From positions 1 through 64,000 of the forward strand of contig NZ_NRSD01000003.1 of the NCBI RefSeq assembly GCF_016583985.1: 64,000 nucleotides of DNA. Direction: 5' to 3'. This document shows, one piece after another, positions 47,018 to 55,385 of the stretch. Positions within the stretch are counted from its first letter, which is position 1. Every line of letters begins with the position of its first letter. Source of the stretch: Thiocapsa imhoffii (GTDB taxonomy: Bacteria; Pseudomonadota; Gammaproteobacteria; Chromatiales; Chromatiaceae). Under the pieces are notes generated by a model. That model was given only the letters and a program-made list of their open reading frames with translations. It was not told where the DNA came from and did not search any database. Both the position numbers and the translations under genes were made by a program.

Positions 47018-48412
47018 TCAACGCAACGCCGCGACGTCGGCGCTGCTCACCGCCGCGGCCTCATTGCCCCAGGCCGCGCGAATGTAGCTCGCCACGGTCG
47101 CGATTTGGTCATCTGTCAGGGTCGCCGCGAAGGGGGGCATCACCACATACGGCGAAAAGGCTTCGGACGGATCAGCCGGCGCACCGAGCAGAATGGTCTT
47201 GATAACATCATTGGACTCTGCGATGGTCACGACAGGATTGCCGCGCAGCGCCGGGAAATAAGGTGCGAGGCCTTGCCCGTGATCCTGATGACAGGCTTGA
47301 CAGTGGGTCATGTAGAGATCCCGGCCGCTCTCGAAATCAGCCTGACTCAATTGCGGTGGCACCCGCGGCCGGTGGGTCGGCGCGGCCTTGGCGGGCAAGT
47401 CCTTGAGATAAACCGCCATCGCACGGATGTCCGCTGCAGTCAGTTTGGCTAGGCTGTTGTGGACCACCTCCGCCATCGGGCCGAGTGCCTCGGTCACGGG
47501 CGGGGCTTCACTGTCGTCACTCGCATCAACCTGGGCTGTCCGGGCAATCCCCGTACTGAGAAATTCCGCGAGTTCATCGAGGCTCCAGTTCCCGAGTCCG
47601 GAATCCAGGTCCTCCGTCAGATTGGGCGCATACCAACCATCGATGACGGCGCCGGTCATGGCCTTCGACGATTCGGTGGCCCCCGCGAGGTTGCGGGGGG
47701 TATGGCACTCCCCGCAGTGGCCCAAACCTTCGACCAGATAGGCGCCTCGGTTCCAATCCTCACTGCGATTCGGGTCCGCTTGGAAACGTCCGGCCTTGAA
47801 GTAGAGTTCCTGCCAACCGAACAGCAGGGGGCGCATCGAGAACGGCCAGTGTAATTCGGTTTTCGGTGGCTGATAGCTCGATGGCTCCAGAGACATCAGA
47901 TAGGCCTTGATGGCCAGCAGATCCTCGTCCGTGACCAAGGTGTAGGACGTATAGGGGAATGCGGGATAGTAGGGTGTCCCCTTCGGCGAAAGTCCATGCT
48001 GCAGCGCCCGCAAGAAATCATGGTCGCTGAAGCTGCCGATCCCGTATTGTTCAGACGGTGTGATATTGGGCGTGTAGATGGTGCCGAACGGCGTTTCGAT
48101 GGGGAGCCCACCCTCAAACGGCCTGCCGTCCGGTCGCGTGTGACAGGCCGAGCAGTCGCCGGCTGCCGCCAGATAGGCGCCTGCCTTCACTTGCTCCTCC
48201 AGGGTGAGGTCGGGAGCCGCCGGGCGTTCCAATTCAGCCGACGGCGAAGACAAAGCTGCGGTTGCAGGAGCCGCGGCGCTCACTTCCGGCGCGTTCGCCG
48301 GGGCGAGCGTCGCCAATTCGGTTGCAGGAGCGCGATCACGGGCGAGGAATCCGAGGCCAACCGCGCCGGCGGCGAGGAGTGCGAAGATCACGGATGGTGA
48401 GGGCATGCGCAT
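47018..48412 (-). CDS. Tri-haem cytochrome c
   Basis: The product is 464 aa. An N-terminal hydrophobic anchor or signal (residues 8-24) and an Ala/Pro-rich linker precede three class-I cytochrome c domains with CXXCH sites CSACH (87-91), CGECH (about 233-237) and CQACH (about 370-374). Methionine ligands are likely in the GAVIDGWYAPN and YVVMPPF regions. The layout matches the cytochrome c subunit of membrane-bound alcohol or gluconate dehydrogenases. No dehydrogenase gene flanks it, so its electron donor is unknown. In-frame ATGs at 48412 and 48406 are both possible. Confidence 0.92.
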   Translation of the reverse strand: MRMPSPSVIFALLAAGAVGLGFLARDRAPATELATLAPANAPEVSAAAPATAALSSPSAELERPAAPDLTLEEQVKAGAYLAAAGDCSACHTRPDGRPFEGGLPIETPFGTIYTPNITPSEQYGIGSFSDHDFLRALQHGLSPKGTPYYPAFPYTSYTLVTDEDLLAIKAYLMSLEPSSYQPPKTELHWPFSMRPLLFGWQELYFKAGRFQADPNRSEDWNRGAYLVEGLGHCGECHTPRNLAGATESSKAMTGAVIDGWYAPNLTEDLDSGLGNWSLDELAEFLSTGIARTAQVDASDDSEAPPVTEALGPMAEVVHNSLAKLTAADIRAMAVYLKDLPAKAAPTHRPRVPPQLSQADFESGRDLYMTHCQACHQDHGQGLAPYFPALRGNPVVTIAESNDVIKTILLGAPADPSEAFSPYVVMPPFAATLTDDQIATVASYIRAAWGNEAAAVSSADVAALR

Positions 48413-48698
48413 GCGGTGTCGCTCGTTATGGATGAACTGAACCTCAGTTTACACAGACCAGACGTCGAAATCATACCGATCATCCGCGGGTGATCTCGCC
48501 ATTGGGGCGGCTCCGTGCCAGCCCTGGAGGGCGTGCCTCTCTGGCGTCAGCAGGCTACCCGCCGCAGTAACCGGACCACTGCGACCCCATGACACCCGAG
48601 GCGGATCACCCGCGCGACGCGCAGACGACTGATTCATGCAACGGGTGTTGGACCGGGTTCGGAGGCCGCGGGCTGCGAATGCACCCAGCGTCCGCCCC

Positions 48699-50231
48699 TC
48701 AGGGTAGCGGCTCGCGCGAGGTCAGGGAGCCGACGGCAAAGGCGAGATTCACCGCGCCGATCAGCGCCGCCGCATGCGCCTCTGCCTGCGCCTGGCGTGC
48801 ATCGAGCAACAGGGTGTCGGCCGCTGTCACGGCATCGACCGTACCGACGCCATTGCGGTAAGCGGCGAAGGCGGCATCGTAGGTGGTCGCGGCGGCCGCG
48901 ACGAGCGCCGTGGCCGCGTGGTGCGATTCGAGCGCGGTGCGCAGCGCATTGCGGGCCGCAACGATTTCAGTCACCGCGGCGGTCTGCACCTGTCGAAACG
49001 CATCGACAGCCATCTCGGCCTGGGATTCGGCCTGCCGCACCTGGGCCGCCCGGAGACCGGCGTCGTACAGCGGAACGCTCACCCCGACCAACAGCCCGGT
49101 GCCCGAGCCTTGCTGGCCGATCGTCGGGAGGCCATTCACATCGAAGTTTCCGGTGCCCGTCGAGAGGTTGCCACCAGCATAGATCTTGGGGAGATAGTTC
49201 GCCTGCGCGGCCTTGACACCGGCCTTGCTTGCTTGCATCGCCGCGTAGCTGGCCGCGACATCGGGCCGCTGCGACAGCGCCTGTTGGATCGAGGCGTCGA
49301 GCGATGCGGTCGCCGGCGCCGGAAGTGGCCGGCGCGCGGCACTCACCGCGTCAACCTGCAAGTCCGTATTCACCCCCACGGCGGCGAGCAAGTTCTGATA
49401 CGCATCGCGCTCCTCCCCTTCCGCTTGGACGCGACGCAGCTCGGCCTGCGCCACCGCCTGGCGCGCCTGCGCCGTTTCCACACTGGTGGCGAGCCCCTGG
49501 GCCGCGCGCGCCTCCACCGCGGACTGAACCGCTACGGCATTCTGCAATGCCGTTTCGGCGAAGCCGCGACGCTGGATTGCGGCACCATAGATGTAATAGG
49601 CCTGTGACACCTCGAAGATCAGCCGTTGATGGGTGCCATTGAAGAGGATGTTCGCGGCAATGGCCGAGTGCTTGGCCGCCGCCGCGAGGGCCTCGCGCTG
49701 GCCGAAATCAAATAGCAGCCACTGCAGCGCAAGAATTTGCGCCGACCCCCTTTCGGTGGTCTCGAAACTGAAGCTTTCGTCCAGCAAGGTCGGAAACGGG
49801 GTGACCAGTTCCTGATAGCCTCCGATCACGCTGGCGGAGAGAACAGGCAGATAGGTCGCCTCCACCATCCCGACGGCCAGAGCCGCCTGCCGCGCCTGCT
49901 GCCAGGCAGTGTGTGTCGCCGGATTCACCCGTTGGGCGAGATCGATGAGCTCGGGCAGGTTATAGACGCGGGCTGGATCCATCCCCTCGGCCGTGGTGAG
50001 CCGCGCCCGTGCCGAGTCGGCTGGGATGCGAAAATCCGCCACGCCCCCCGTGGCCGCGGGCTGCTCCTCACGCGCAAGACTCCACAAGAGGGTCTGCTCG
50101 TCGCCCCGTGGCGTCCAGGGCTGGTCGGGCGAGGCGGAGGTCATATTCTCCGCATTGGAGGCGCAGCCAGCGACCGCCAGTGCCAGGACGGCGGCCCCAA
50201 CGCAACTGGGCAAGGAATGATGAACCCTCAT
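48699..50231 (-). CDS. TolC/NodT-type outer-membrane efflux lipoprotein
   Basis: The product is 510 aa with lipobox VAGCAS (Cys about 23), then two internal OEP repeats of long coiled helices and short barrel strands (QWLLFDFGQREALAAAAKHS; GVSVPLYDAGLRAAQVRQAE). It forms the outer-membrane channel of the adjacent efflux set. It begins with a 4 bp overlap on the FUSC stop (ATGA), the fourth gene of DUF1656-HlyD-FUSC-OMF, like mdtNOP. Confidence 0.93.
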   Translation of the reverse strand: MRVHHSLPSCVGAAVLALAVAGCASNAENMTSASPDQPWTPRGDEQTLLWSLAREEQPAATGGVADFRIPADSARARLTTAEGMDPARVYNLPELIDLAQRVNPATHTAWQQARQAALAVGMVEATYLPVLSASVIGGYQELVTPFPTLLDESFSFETTERGSAQILALQWLLFDFGQREALAAAAKHSAIAANILFNGTHQRLIFEVSQAYYIYGAAIQRRGFAETALQNAVAVQSAVEARAAQGLATSVETAQARQAVAQAELRRVQAEGEERDAYQNLLAAVGVNTDLQVDAVSAARRPLPAPATASLDASIQQALSQRPDVAASYAAMQASKAGVKAAQANYLPKIYAGGNLSTGTGNFDVNGLPTIGQQGSGTGLLVGVSVPLYDAGLRAAQVRQAESQAEMAVDAFRQVQTAAVTEIVAARNALRTALESHHAATALVAAAATTYDAAFAAYRNGVGTVDAVTAADTLLLDARQAQAEAHAAALIGAVNLAFAVGSLTSREPLP

Positions 50232-52171
50232 CCCGCAGCTCCCTGGAGTCGGTTGAGTTGGCCAATGAAGGGATCGTCGATCGGCGCTGGACCGGTCCGC
50301 GCCGGCGCGGGCTCCAAGACACCATCGACATGCTGGAGACCGGCTGCTGCGATCGGTTCGGCAAACCGTTCGGCGAGACGTTCGAGCCGCTCGGCGGTGG
50401 GCTCGAGGTCCGCATCGGGGCTCAACCAGATGGCCCGATTCAGCGCCTCGATCTCGCTCACCGCGCCTTCGAGCGCCGCCTCGCGCGCCGGTGTCGGCCG
50501 AAGCTCGCGGGGTTCGAAGGGCAACAAGCGCAGCACCTCCTCACTCTTGCCGGCGAGCGACTCAACCAAGGCGGCACTGCCCACGGCATTCGCTCGCCTG
50601 TCCGGGGCAAGCCGGGCCATGCGAGCCAGCTCCGAGAGGGCGCGGGCGAAGTGTGTCCGGGCCTCGCCCGCGACCGGCATCGGCCAGATGCGCGTAAAGA
50701 TGAGATACATCACGAGATTACCGAGCAGGATACCCACGATGCGCCCCTGTGCCGTGTCCAGGCTAACACTCGGCCCAAAGCCCTGCAGCACCGTTAGCAG
50801 AAATGCTAGGGCCACCTGCACGCCAGCATAGGCGATGCGCTCGGGGCCAGTCGAGACCCAGGCACCAACGAGACAGCCGCAGAACACCAGGGCCATCAGC
50901 GCGCCAATCCCGTCGATATGGGGAATCACCCAGAAGATCGCCGCAACCCCGATCGCCGCCCCGATCAGGCAGCCGGTGATGCGCAACGCGAGCTTGTGCA
51001 CGGTCTCGCCGGTGGTGCCAAGTGCGGCTACATAGCAGGTGATCATGGCCGTATGGATGCCTTGCCAGTCGATCGCCGTATAGGTCAAAAAGCAGATCAC
51101 CGCCGCGGCCGTGGTCTTGAGCGCAAAGTGGATATAGGCGGGATTGCTCAGCGCATCCGGGGCGACGAAGGGCGTTGCCGGCGCGGGCACGACTGCGGGC
51201 TCGGGCGCTCCGGCGAGCACATCGAGCGCATCCCAGGCCGTGCGCTCGGCCGGACTGGCATCCGCCGGCAGACCCCGAGTCGCGGTGGGAGGCGGAGGCG
51301 GGGCCTCACCTTTGCCGAGCGCGGCGTGGACCGCGCGGATCTGGTTCGCCAGCGCGCCGCGCCGCGCCGGGTCGAGCTCCGCGGGGAGTGCCGACACCGC
51401 GAGCATGAGCGCAAACCCGGCCCGGACATCGGCGGCGATTTGTTGTGCGGCCGCGCGCGGCACCAACCACAGCAGCCGCGCTGCCAGTGCTTGCGGTTCG
51501 AAGAGCGCGTTGCCTTCGCGCAGCAGATCGCGCAACGCCTGCGAATCCCCCGTCTCCAGCGCATCCGCGGCAGCGTCAAGCCGCGCGCGCAGCTTGTCAC
51601 GCAACAGCCCCACGGGCGAAAAGCCGAGCACGAGATTGAAGCCAACCATCAGGATCATCGGCAGCGCGGCCATGGCCCAAGCCTCGCGCAAGGCGAAGGT
51701 CGCCGCGTCACCGAACGGCGCCTGAACGATCAAGGTCAGCACGAAGGCGATGATCAGTGCCGCCACACTGCCCTGCTCGCCCAGTTGCGTCGCCGCGCCA
51801 AGGTACAGCAGCACACAGGAGGTAATGACGATCGCCGCCATGATGTGCATGGTCGAGCCGCTGGTCAGGTTCACGATCCAGACGAGAAAGGCAACCAGTC
51901 CAGGCAGCAGCAGCAGAAAACCGATCCCAGTGCCGATGTTCACCACCGCGTCAGGCTTCATCAGGAAAATGACCAGGTAACAACTGATCGCCGCCTCGGG
52001 GATCTCGTACAACATGGCGGCGCCGGTCACGAGGGCACAGAGCAAGGCTACCCGCCAGGTCATGCCGACCCGCCCGGGGAAGGGTTGCAGATCCTCGAGC
52101 ACCTGCCGCCACTGCGAGGGCGGCGCGGCGACCGGGTCACTCGGATGCGCGGTTGTCACAGTTTTCGCCAT
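50228..52171 (-). CDS. FUSC-family inner-membrane efflux protein (MdtO-like)
   Basis: The product is 647 aa with two membrane bundles (about 40-180 and 350-500) separated by an Ala/Pro-rich soluble segment containing a run of prolines (about 290). WQGIHTAMITCYVAALGTTG and the LRITGCLIGAAIGV stretch in the second bundle match FUSC proteins of the MdtO type. The start overlaps the end of the hlyD gene by 35 bp. Substrate unknown. Confidence 0.9.
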   Translation of the reverse strand: MAKTVTTAHPSDPVAAPPSQWRQVLEDLQPFPGRVGMTWRVALLCALVTGAAMLYEIPEAAISCYLVIFLMKPDAVVNIGTGIGFLLLLPGLVAFLVWIVNLTSGSTMHIMAAIVITSCVLLYLGAATQLGEQGSVAALIIAFVLTLIVQAPFGDAATFALREAWAMAALPMILMVGFNLVLGFSPVGLLRDKLRARLDAAADALETGDSQALRDLLREGNALFEPQALAARLLWLVPRAAAQQIAADVRAGFALMLAVSALPAELDPARRGALANQIRAVHAALGKGEAPPPPPTATRGLPADASPAERTAWDALDVLAGAPEPAVVPAPATPFVAPDALSNPAYIHFALKTTAAAVICFLTYTAIDWQGIHTAMITCYVAALGTTGETVHKLALRITGCLIGAAIGVAAIFWVIPHIDGIGALMALVFCGCLVGAWVSTGPERIAYAGVQVALAFLLTVLQGFGPSVSLDTAQGRIVGILLGNLVMYLIFTRIWPMPVAGEARTHFARALSELARMARLAPDRRANAVGSAALVESLAGKSEEVLRLLPFEPRELRPTPAREAALEGAVSEIEALNRAIWLSPDADLEPTAERLERLAERFAEPIAAAGLQHVDGVLEPAPARTGPAPIDDPFIGQLNRLQGAAG

Positions 52172-53204
52172 GGCGGATCACCGCAACGGCCGACGCGCCC
52201 AATCGCATCAACGACGCGGGAGGATCGATGAGTTCAATGCGCACCGGGAAACGCTGGATGATCCGCACCCAGTTGAGCGACTTCGGAACATAAGGCATGC
52301 CGCGGGGCAGGTTCACCAGATCCTCGGAGAGAACCCCCCAGCCGATGCTTTCGACCCGTCCGGTGACCGGACGCGAGCGATCGGCCAGCACATAGATGGT
52401 CGCGCAGTCACCAATCGCGATCTGGGAGAGCTGAGTCTCGGGAAAGGTGGCCGAGGCATACCAGTGTTCGGTGTCGATCAGGGTGAAGAGTGACTGACCG
52501 GGCGCGACGATCTCCCCAGTCGAGACGGTCAGGCCAACCACCAGCCCATCATGAGGCGCCCGGACCACGGTCGCCGCCAGATCACGCTCGGCGATGGCGA
52601 GTGCGGCGCGGCGGGCGGCAACCAGGGCATCCGAGGCGTCGAGCGTGGTCACCAGCGCGTTGGCGGCATCGGCCTGACGCTGCGCCTGATCAAGGCTCGA
52701 TTGCGCATCATCCCGCGCGGTGCGGGCATCGTCGACCTGCTGCGCGGTGACATAGCCCTTGGGGGCCAAGGGCAGGAGTCGGGCCAGCGTCGCCTCGGCG
52801 AGCGCGAGGTTGGTGCGAGCACGCTGCACCTGCTCGGCCGCCACCGCCGCGTTCGACTGCTCGGCCGAGATCGTCCGACGCTGGGCATCGCGGGTCGCCT
52901 CGGCCAGTCGCAGGTCCGCCGTGACCTGCGCCACGGCGAGCTCGTAGGGCTCGGGGTCCAGCGCAAAGAGCAGATCACCCTTGTCAACACGCTGATTGTC
53001 GGCCACCGCAATGGTCACGACCCGTCCCGCGATGGTCGTAGCGACGTTCACCACGTTCGCCGTCAGCACGGCATCCTCGGACATGGGGTTGTTCGCGGCG
53101 CGATGCACGAACCACCAACCCGAAACCACCGCACCGATGAGGATCACCAGCGCAATGATGATTCCGATCAGAGTGTGTCGGTGCGCATAGGCAGATGAGG
53201 CCAT
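52137..53204 (-). CDS. HlyD-family membrane fusion protein (MdtN/EmrA-like)
   Basis: The product is 355 aa with one N-terminal anchor helix (about 11-32). The lipoyl half-motifs TIAGRVVTIAVADNQRVDKG and VVRAPHDGLVVGLTVSTGEI flank a long Ala/Gln-rich hairpin, followed by a barrel domain. It starts 3 bp after the DUF1656 stop and overlaps the FUSC gene by 35 bp, so the set is tightly coupled. Confidence 0.93.
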   Translation of the reverse strand: MASSAYAHRHTLIGIIIALVILIGAVVSGWWFVHRAANNPMSEDAVLTANVVNVATTIAGRVVTIAVADNQRVDKGDLLFALDPEPYELAVAQVTADLRLAEATRDAQRRTISAEQSNAAVAAEQVQRARTNLALAEATLARLLPLAPKGYVTAQQVDDARTARDDAQSSLDQAQRQADAANALVTTLDASDALVAARRAALAIAERDLAATVVRAPHDGLVVGLTVSTGEIVAPGQSLFTLIDTEHWYASATFPETQLSQIAIGDCATIYVLADRSRPVTGRVESIGWGVLSEDLVNLPRGMPYVPKSLNWVRIIQRFPVRIELIDPPASLMRLGASAVAVIRHGENCDNRASE

Positions 53205-53207
53205 GCG

Positions 53208-53411
53208 TTAGGGCCCGATTGCGGTGGCCGCAAGGGTAAAGGCGATCAGGCAGGCAAGCGCGATATAGACCAGTGTGCGAAACGGGATGCCCTCGTCAAG
53301 CCCAAAATGAATGAGGACAACCCGCACCAGCACCGATCCCAGGATGCCAATCGTGGCAAAGATCAGCCAGGAGGGAAAATAGGCGCCAAAGAATGGCAGT
53401 GCTGGGCTCAT
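53208..53411 (-). CDS. DUF1656 small membrane protein
   Basis: The product is 67 aa with two hydrophobic helices and the family-type start (PFFGAYFPSWLIFATIG). First gene of the second efflux operon and paralogous in role to the protein at 18640-18861. Its function in these pumps is not established. Confidence 0.85.
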   Translation of the reverse strand: MSPALPFFGAYFPSWLIFATIGILGSVLVRVVLIHFGLDEGIPFRTLVYIALACLIAFTLAATAIGP

Positions 53412-53693
53412 GGTGTCTGCGATGCCTGGGCTGACGTCTACGTGCCGACTTCATCAGATCGATCGACGCCAAGACGGTTCCGTTGGGTTTCGAGAAGACG
53501 ATCTGAGAACTTGCGGTCTCGGAGGCAGCGATCTGGATAGAATCCTCTGTACCCTTGGGGACTGATCTGCCTCGTTGTTTCAGATCACTCCGCTCACTCG
53601 GACACCGACGATCAAGCTCATTATCTCAACACGAAACGGCCATTGATTCAACGTGTGCTATCGCGCTGGGAGCAGCGTCCTTGGCGGAGATCC

Positions 53694-53972
53694 TCAACGA
53701 TAGACCTCGTCGTGGGTGCCGATGTCGAGCAGGACAACCTCCTGCTCGGTCACTCTTAGTAGCAAGGTCAGTCGGTACGAATAGGTCAGGCTGACCGCCT
53801 GCACTCCGGCTAGATTACCGGAGAGTGGATGCAGCTTGAGCTTCGATTGGAAGGGATCTCGGCTGAGGTCATCCAGGGTCTCCCGCAAAGCGGGGCGCAG
53901 ATCGGGATGCTTGCGAAGAAACTTGCGTGCGCGACGTTCGAATAGCCGGGTTGTGACCAGCACAAAGCTCAC
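53694..53972 (-). CDS. RelE/ParE-superfamily toxin
   Basis: The product is 92 aa: FERRARKFLRKHPDLRPALR, DLSRDPFQSKLKLHPLSGNL and the C-terminal LLDIGTHDEVYR fit the RelE/ParE fold, with the HDEVYR ending common in mRNA-cleaving members. The start overlaps the antitoxin stop by 4 bp (ATGA). Whether it is a ribosome-dependent RNase or a gyrase poison cannot be told from sequence. Confidence 0.87.
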   Translation of the reverse strand: MSFVLVTTRLFERRARKFLRKHPDLRPALRETLDDLSRDPFQSKLKLHPLSGNLAGVQAVSLTYSYRLTLLLRVTEQEVVLLDIGTHDEVYR

Positions 53973-54238
53973 GGCACGTCGCCGTCGAGAGCCTGCAGCA
54001 ACGTATCGGCGTCCCCGTAGCGGTTGGTTCGGCCGGCGTCCAGATCTGCCAAAGACTCACGTAGGCGTTCTCTCGCTGCGTCACTGGAGGACTCCAACAG
54101 CTCGGCATAGGCCGCTTCACTGAGCACGACATAGCTCGGTCGGTTGTTCTTGATGATATGGACCGGGCCCTCGCGGAGCGCCTCGTCAACGGCGGAGATC
54201 CCACGGCGCTTGATGTCTTGAGCTGGAATGCTATTCAC
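53969..54238 (-). CDS. Phd/YefM-type antitoxin
   Basis: The product is 89 aa from a GTG start at 54238 (GGAG 9-12 bp upstream). The pattern DIKRRGISAVDEALREGPVHIIKNNRPSYVVLSEAAY is the Phd/YefM DNA-binding fold, and the C-terminal half would wrap the toxin. The frame stays open far upstream, but those residues are not family-like. First gene of the pair; the antitoxin usually represses its own promoter. Confidence 0.85.
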   Translation of the reverse strand: MNSIPAQDIKRRGISAVDEALREGPVHIIKNNRPSYVVLSEAAYAELLESSSDAARERLRESLADLDAGRTNRYGDADTLLQALDGDVP

Positions 54239-55385
54239 GTTTGGCTCCGTACTGATATGGGCACTGAGTCGAGCACAGGATAAGGGACCAGTCAACCTTG
54301 CCCTCAGACTCGGGGTTCGCAACGCCGGCCCGGTCAGCACCCGCTTCTTGTCCGTTTCTGCCGTACCAAGAAGAAGAGTCACCGCCTTTCGGGCGCTAGG
54401 TGACCAGTTATGGCCGATCCCTTTCCCCCAAGACCTCTCGGATCCAGGGACCGCTCCTCGGCCTGGACGCAACCTAACCAACCCATCCAGCTCGGCGGCC
54501 CACCGATTCCCATTCCCGGATCAGCCCCAACTCGATCGCACATCGGGATGTTGATATTCGGTCAGCAGCCAGCGATGGTCGGCCTGGCGGGCAGATCGAG
54601 CAGGAGTTGATGGCCGTCCTTGCGGTCCAGCCATGCTCAAGTGGGTCAGCCCCTTGAGCAGTCGCGCCAGAGACGCGTCGCCGGCCGCACAGGTGCCGGT
54701 CGTGAATAGCCGTTCGAGAGTCTTGATCGGCGTCATGAGGGTCTTATGGCCTTGCGATGAATCCATTCCAGCATCAGCGTCCGCGCTTCGCTTGCTGCGC
54801 CCGAGCCCCACTCACGAGCGCCCGCGTTGCCGCATAGGACCCCTCGCAAAAGGCCATGAAAGGCCTTTGTAGCTCAGGTCTTGGCCAGACGCCTTCTTGT
54901 GGAACCAATCGGCCCACTGTCAACCGATACTCCGCCAAGGTGTCGAGATCGCGTTTGCGGTTTTTCACATCGATCACCAGGGGCATTTTCAGCGCAATCT
55001 GGGGTTCCGGCGACAGCTGGCTACGCGCCGTAGCGTGACGTCGCTGATGGTGCGCGCCGGCAGCATAGGCGCGCCAGCCCGCGCCGTCTGTATGCAGATC
55101 GCGAGTCGCACCATTCCTCGACGCAGCAACCCCTCAATGACCTCGCGGCTCTCTTGGCCTTGACGCCTGGCTCCGACAGCACTGATCCGGGGTGCGGCAC
55201 CCACGACCGACGCCGTTACGCTTACCCGTCGCTCTCGTATGACGGGATCGAGCGACGATCCGGTGAGCGGCGGGATCCTCGATAGCGCACTGAACCACGA
55301 GGCATCGCCGCTCCCGGAGGGGCAAACCCGGCTCCCGAGGACCAACGCCGGCCACATTCGTTTTTCGGTCGACCGAAAGGGTCCC
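54239..55385. other. 1.15 kb degenerate region without an intact gene
   Basis: Only short open frames occur. One minus-strand stretch (about 55150 to 54774) reads like coding sequence (GWRAYAAGA, then IALKMPLVIDVKNRKRDLDT and LAEYRLTVGRL) but lacks a start or a family I recognise, and a second fragment (about 54811-54521) shows the same pattern. I read this as remnants of one or two disrupted genes, perhaps from a mobile element. Confidence 0.5.
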
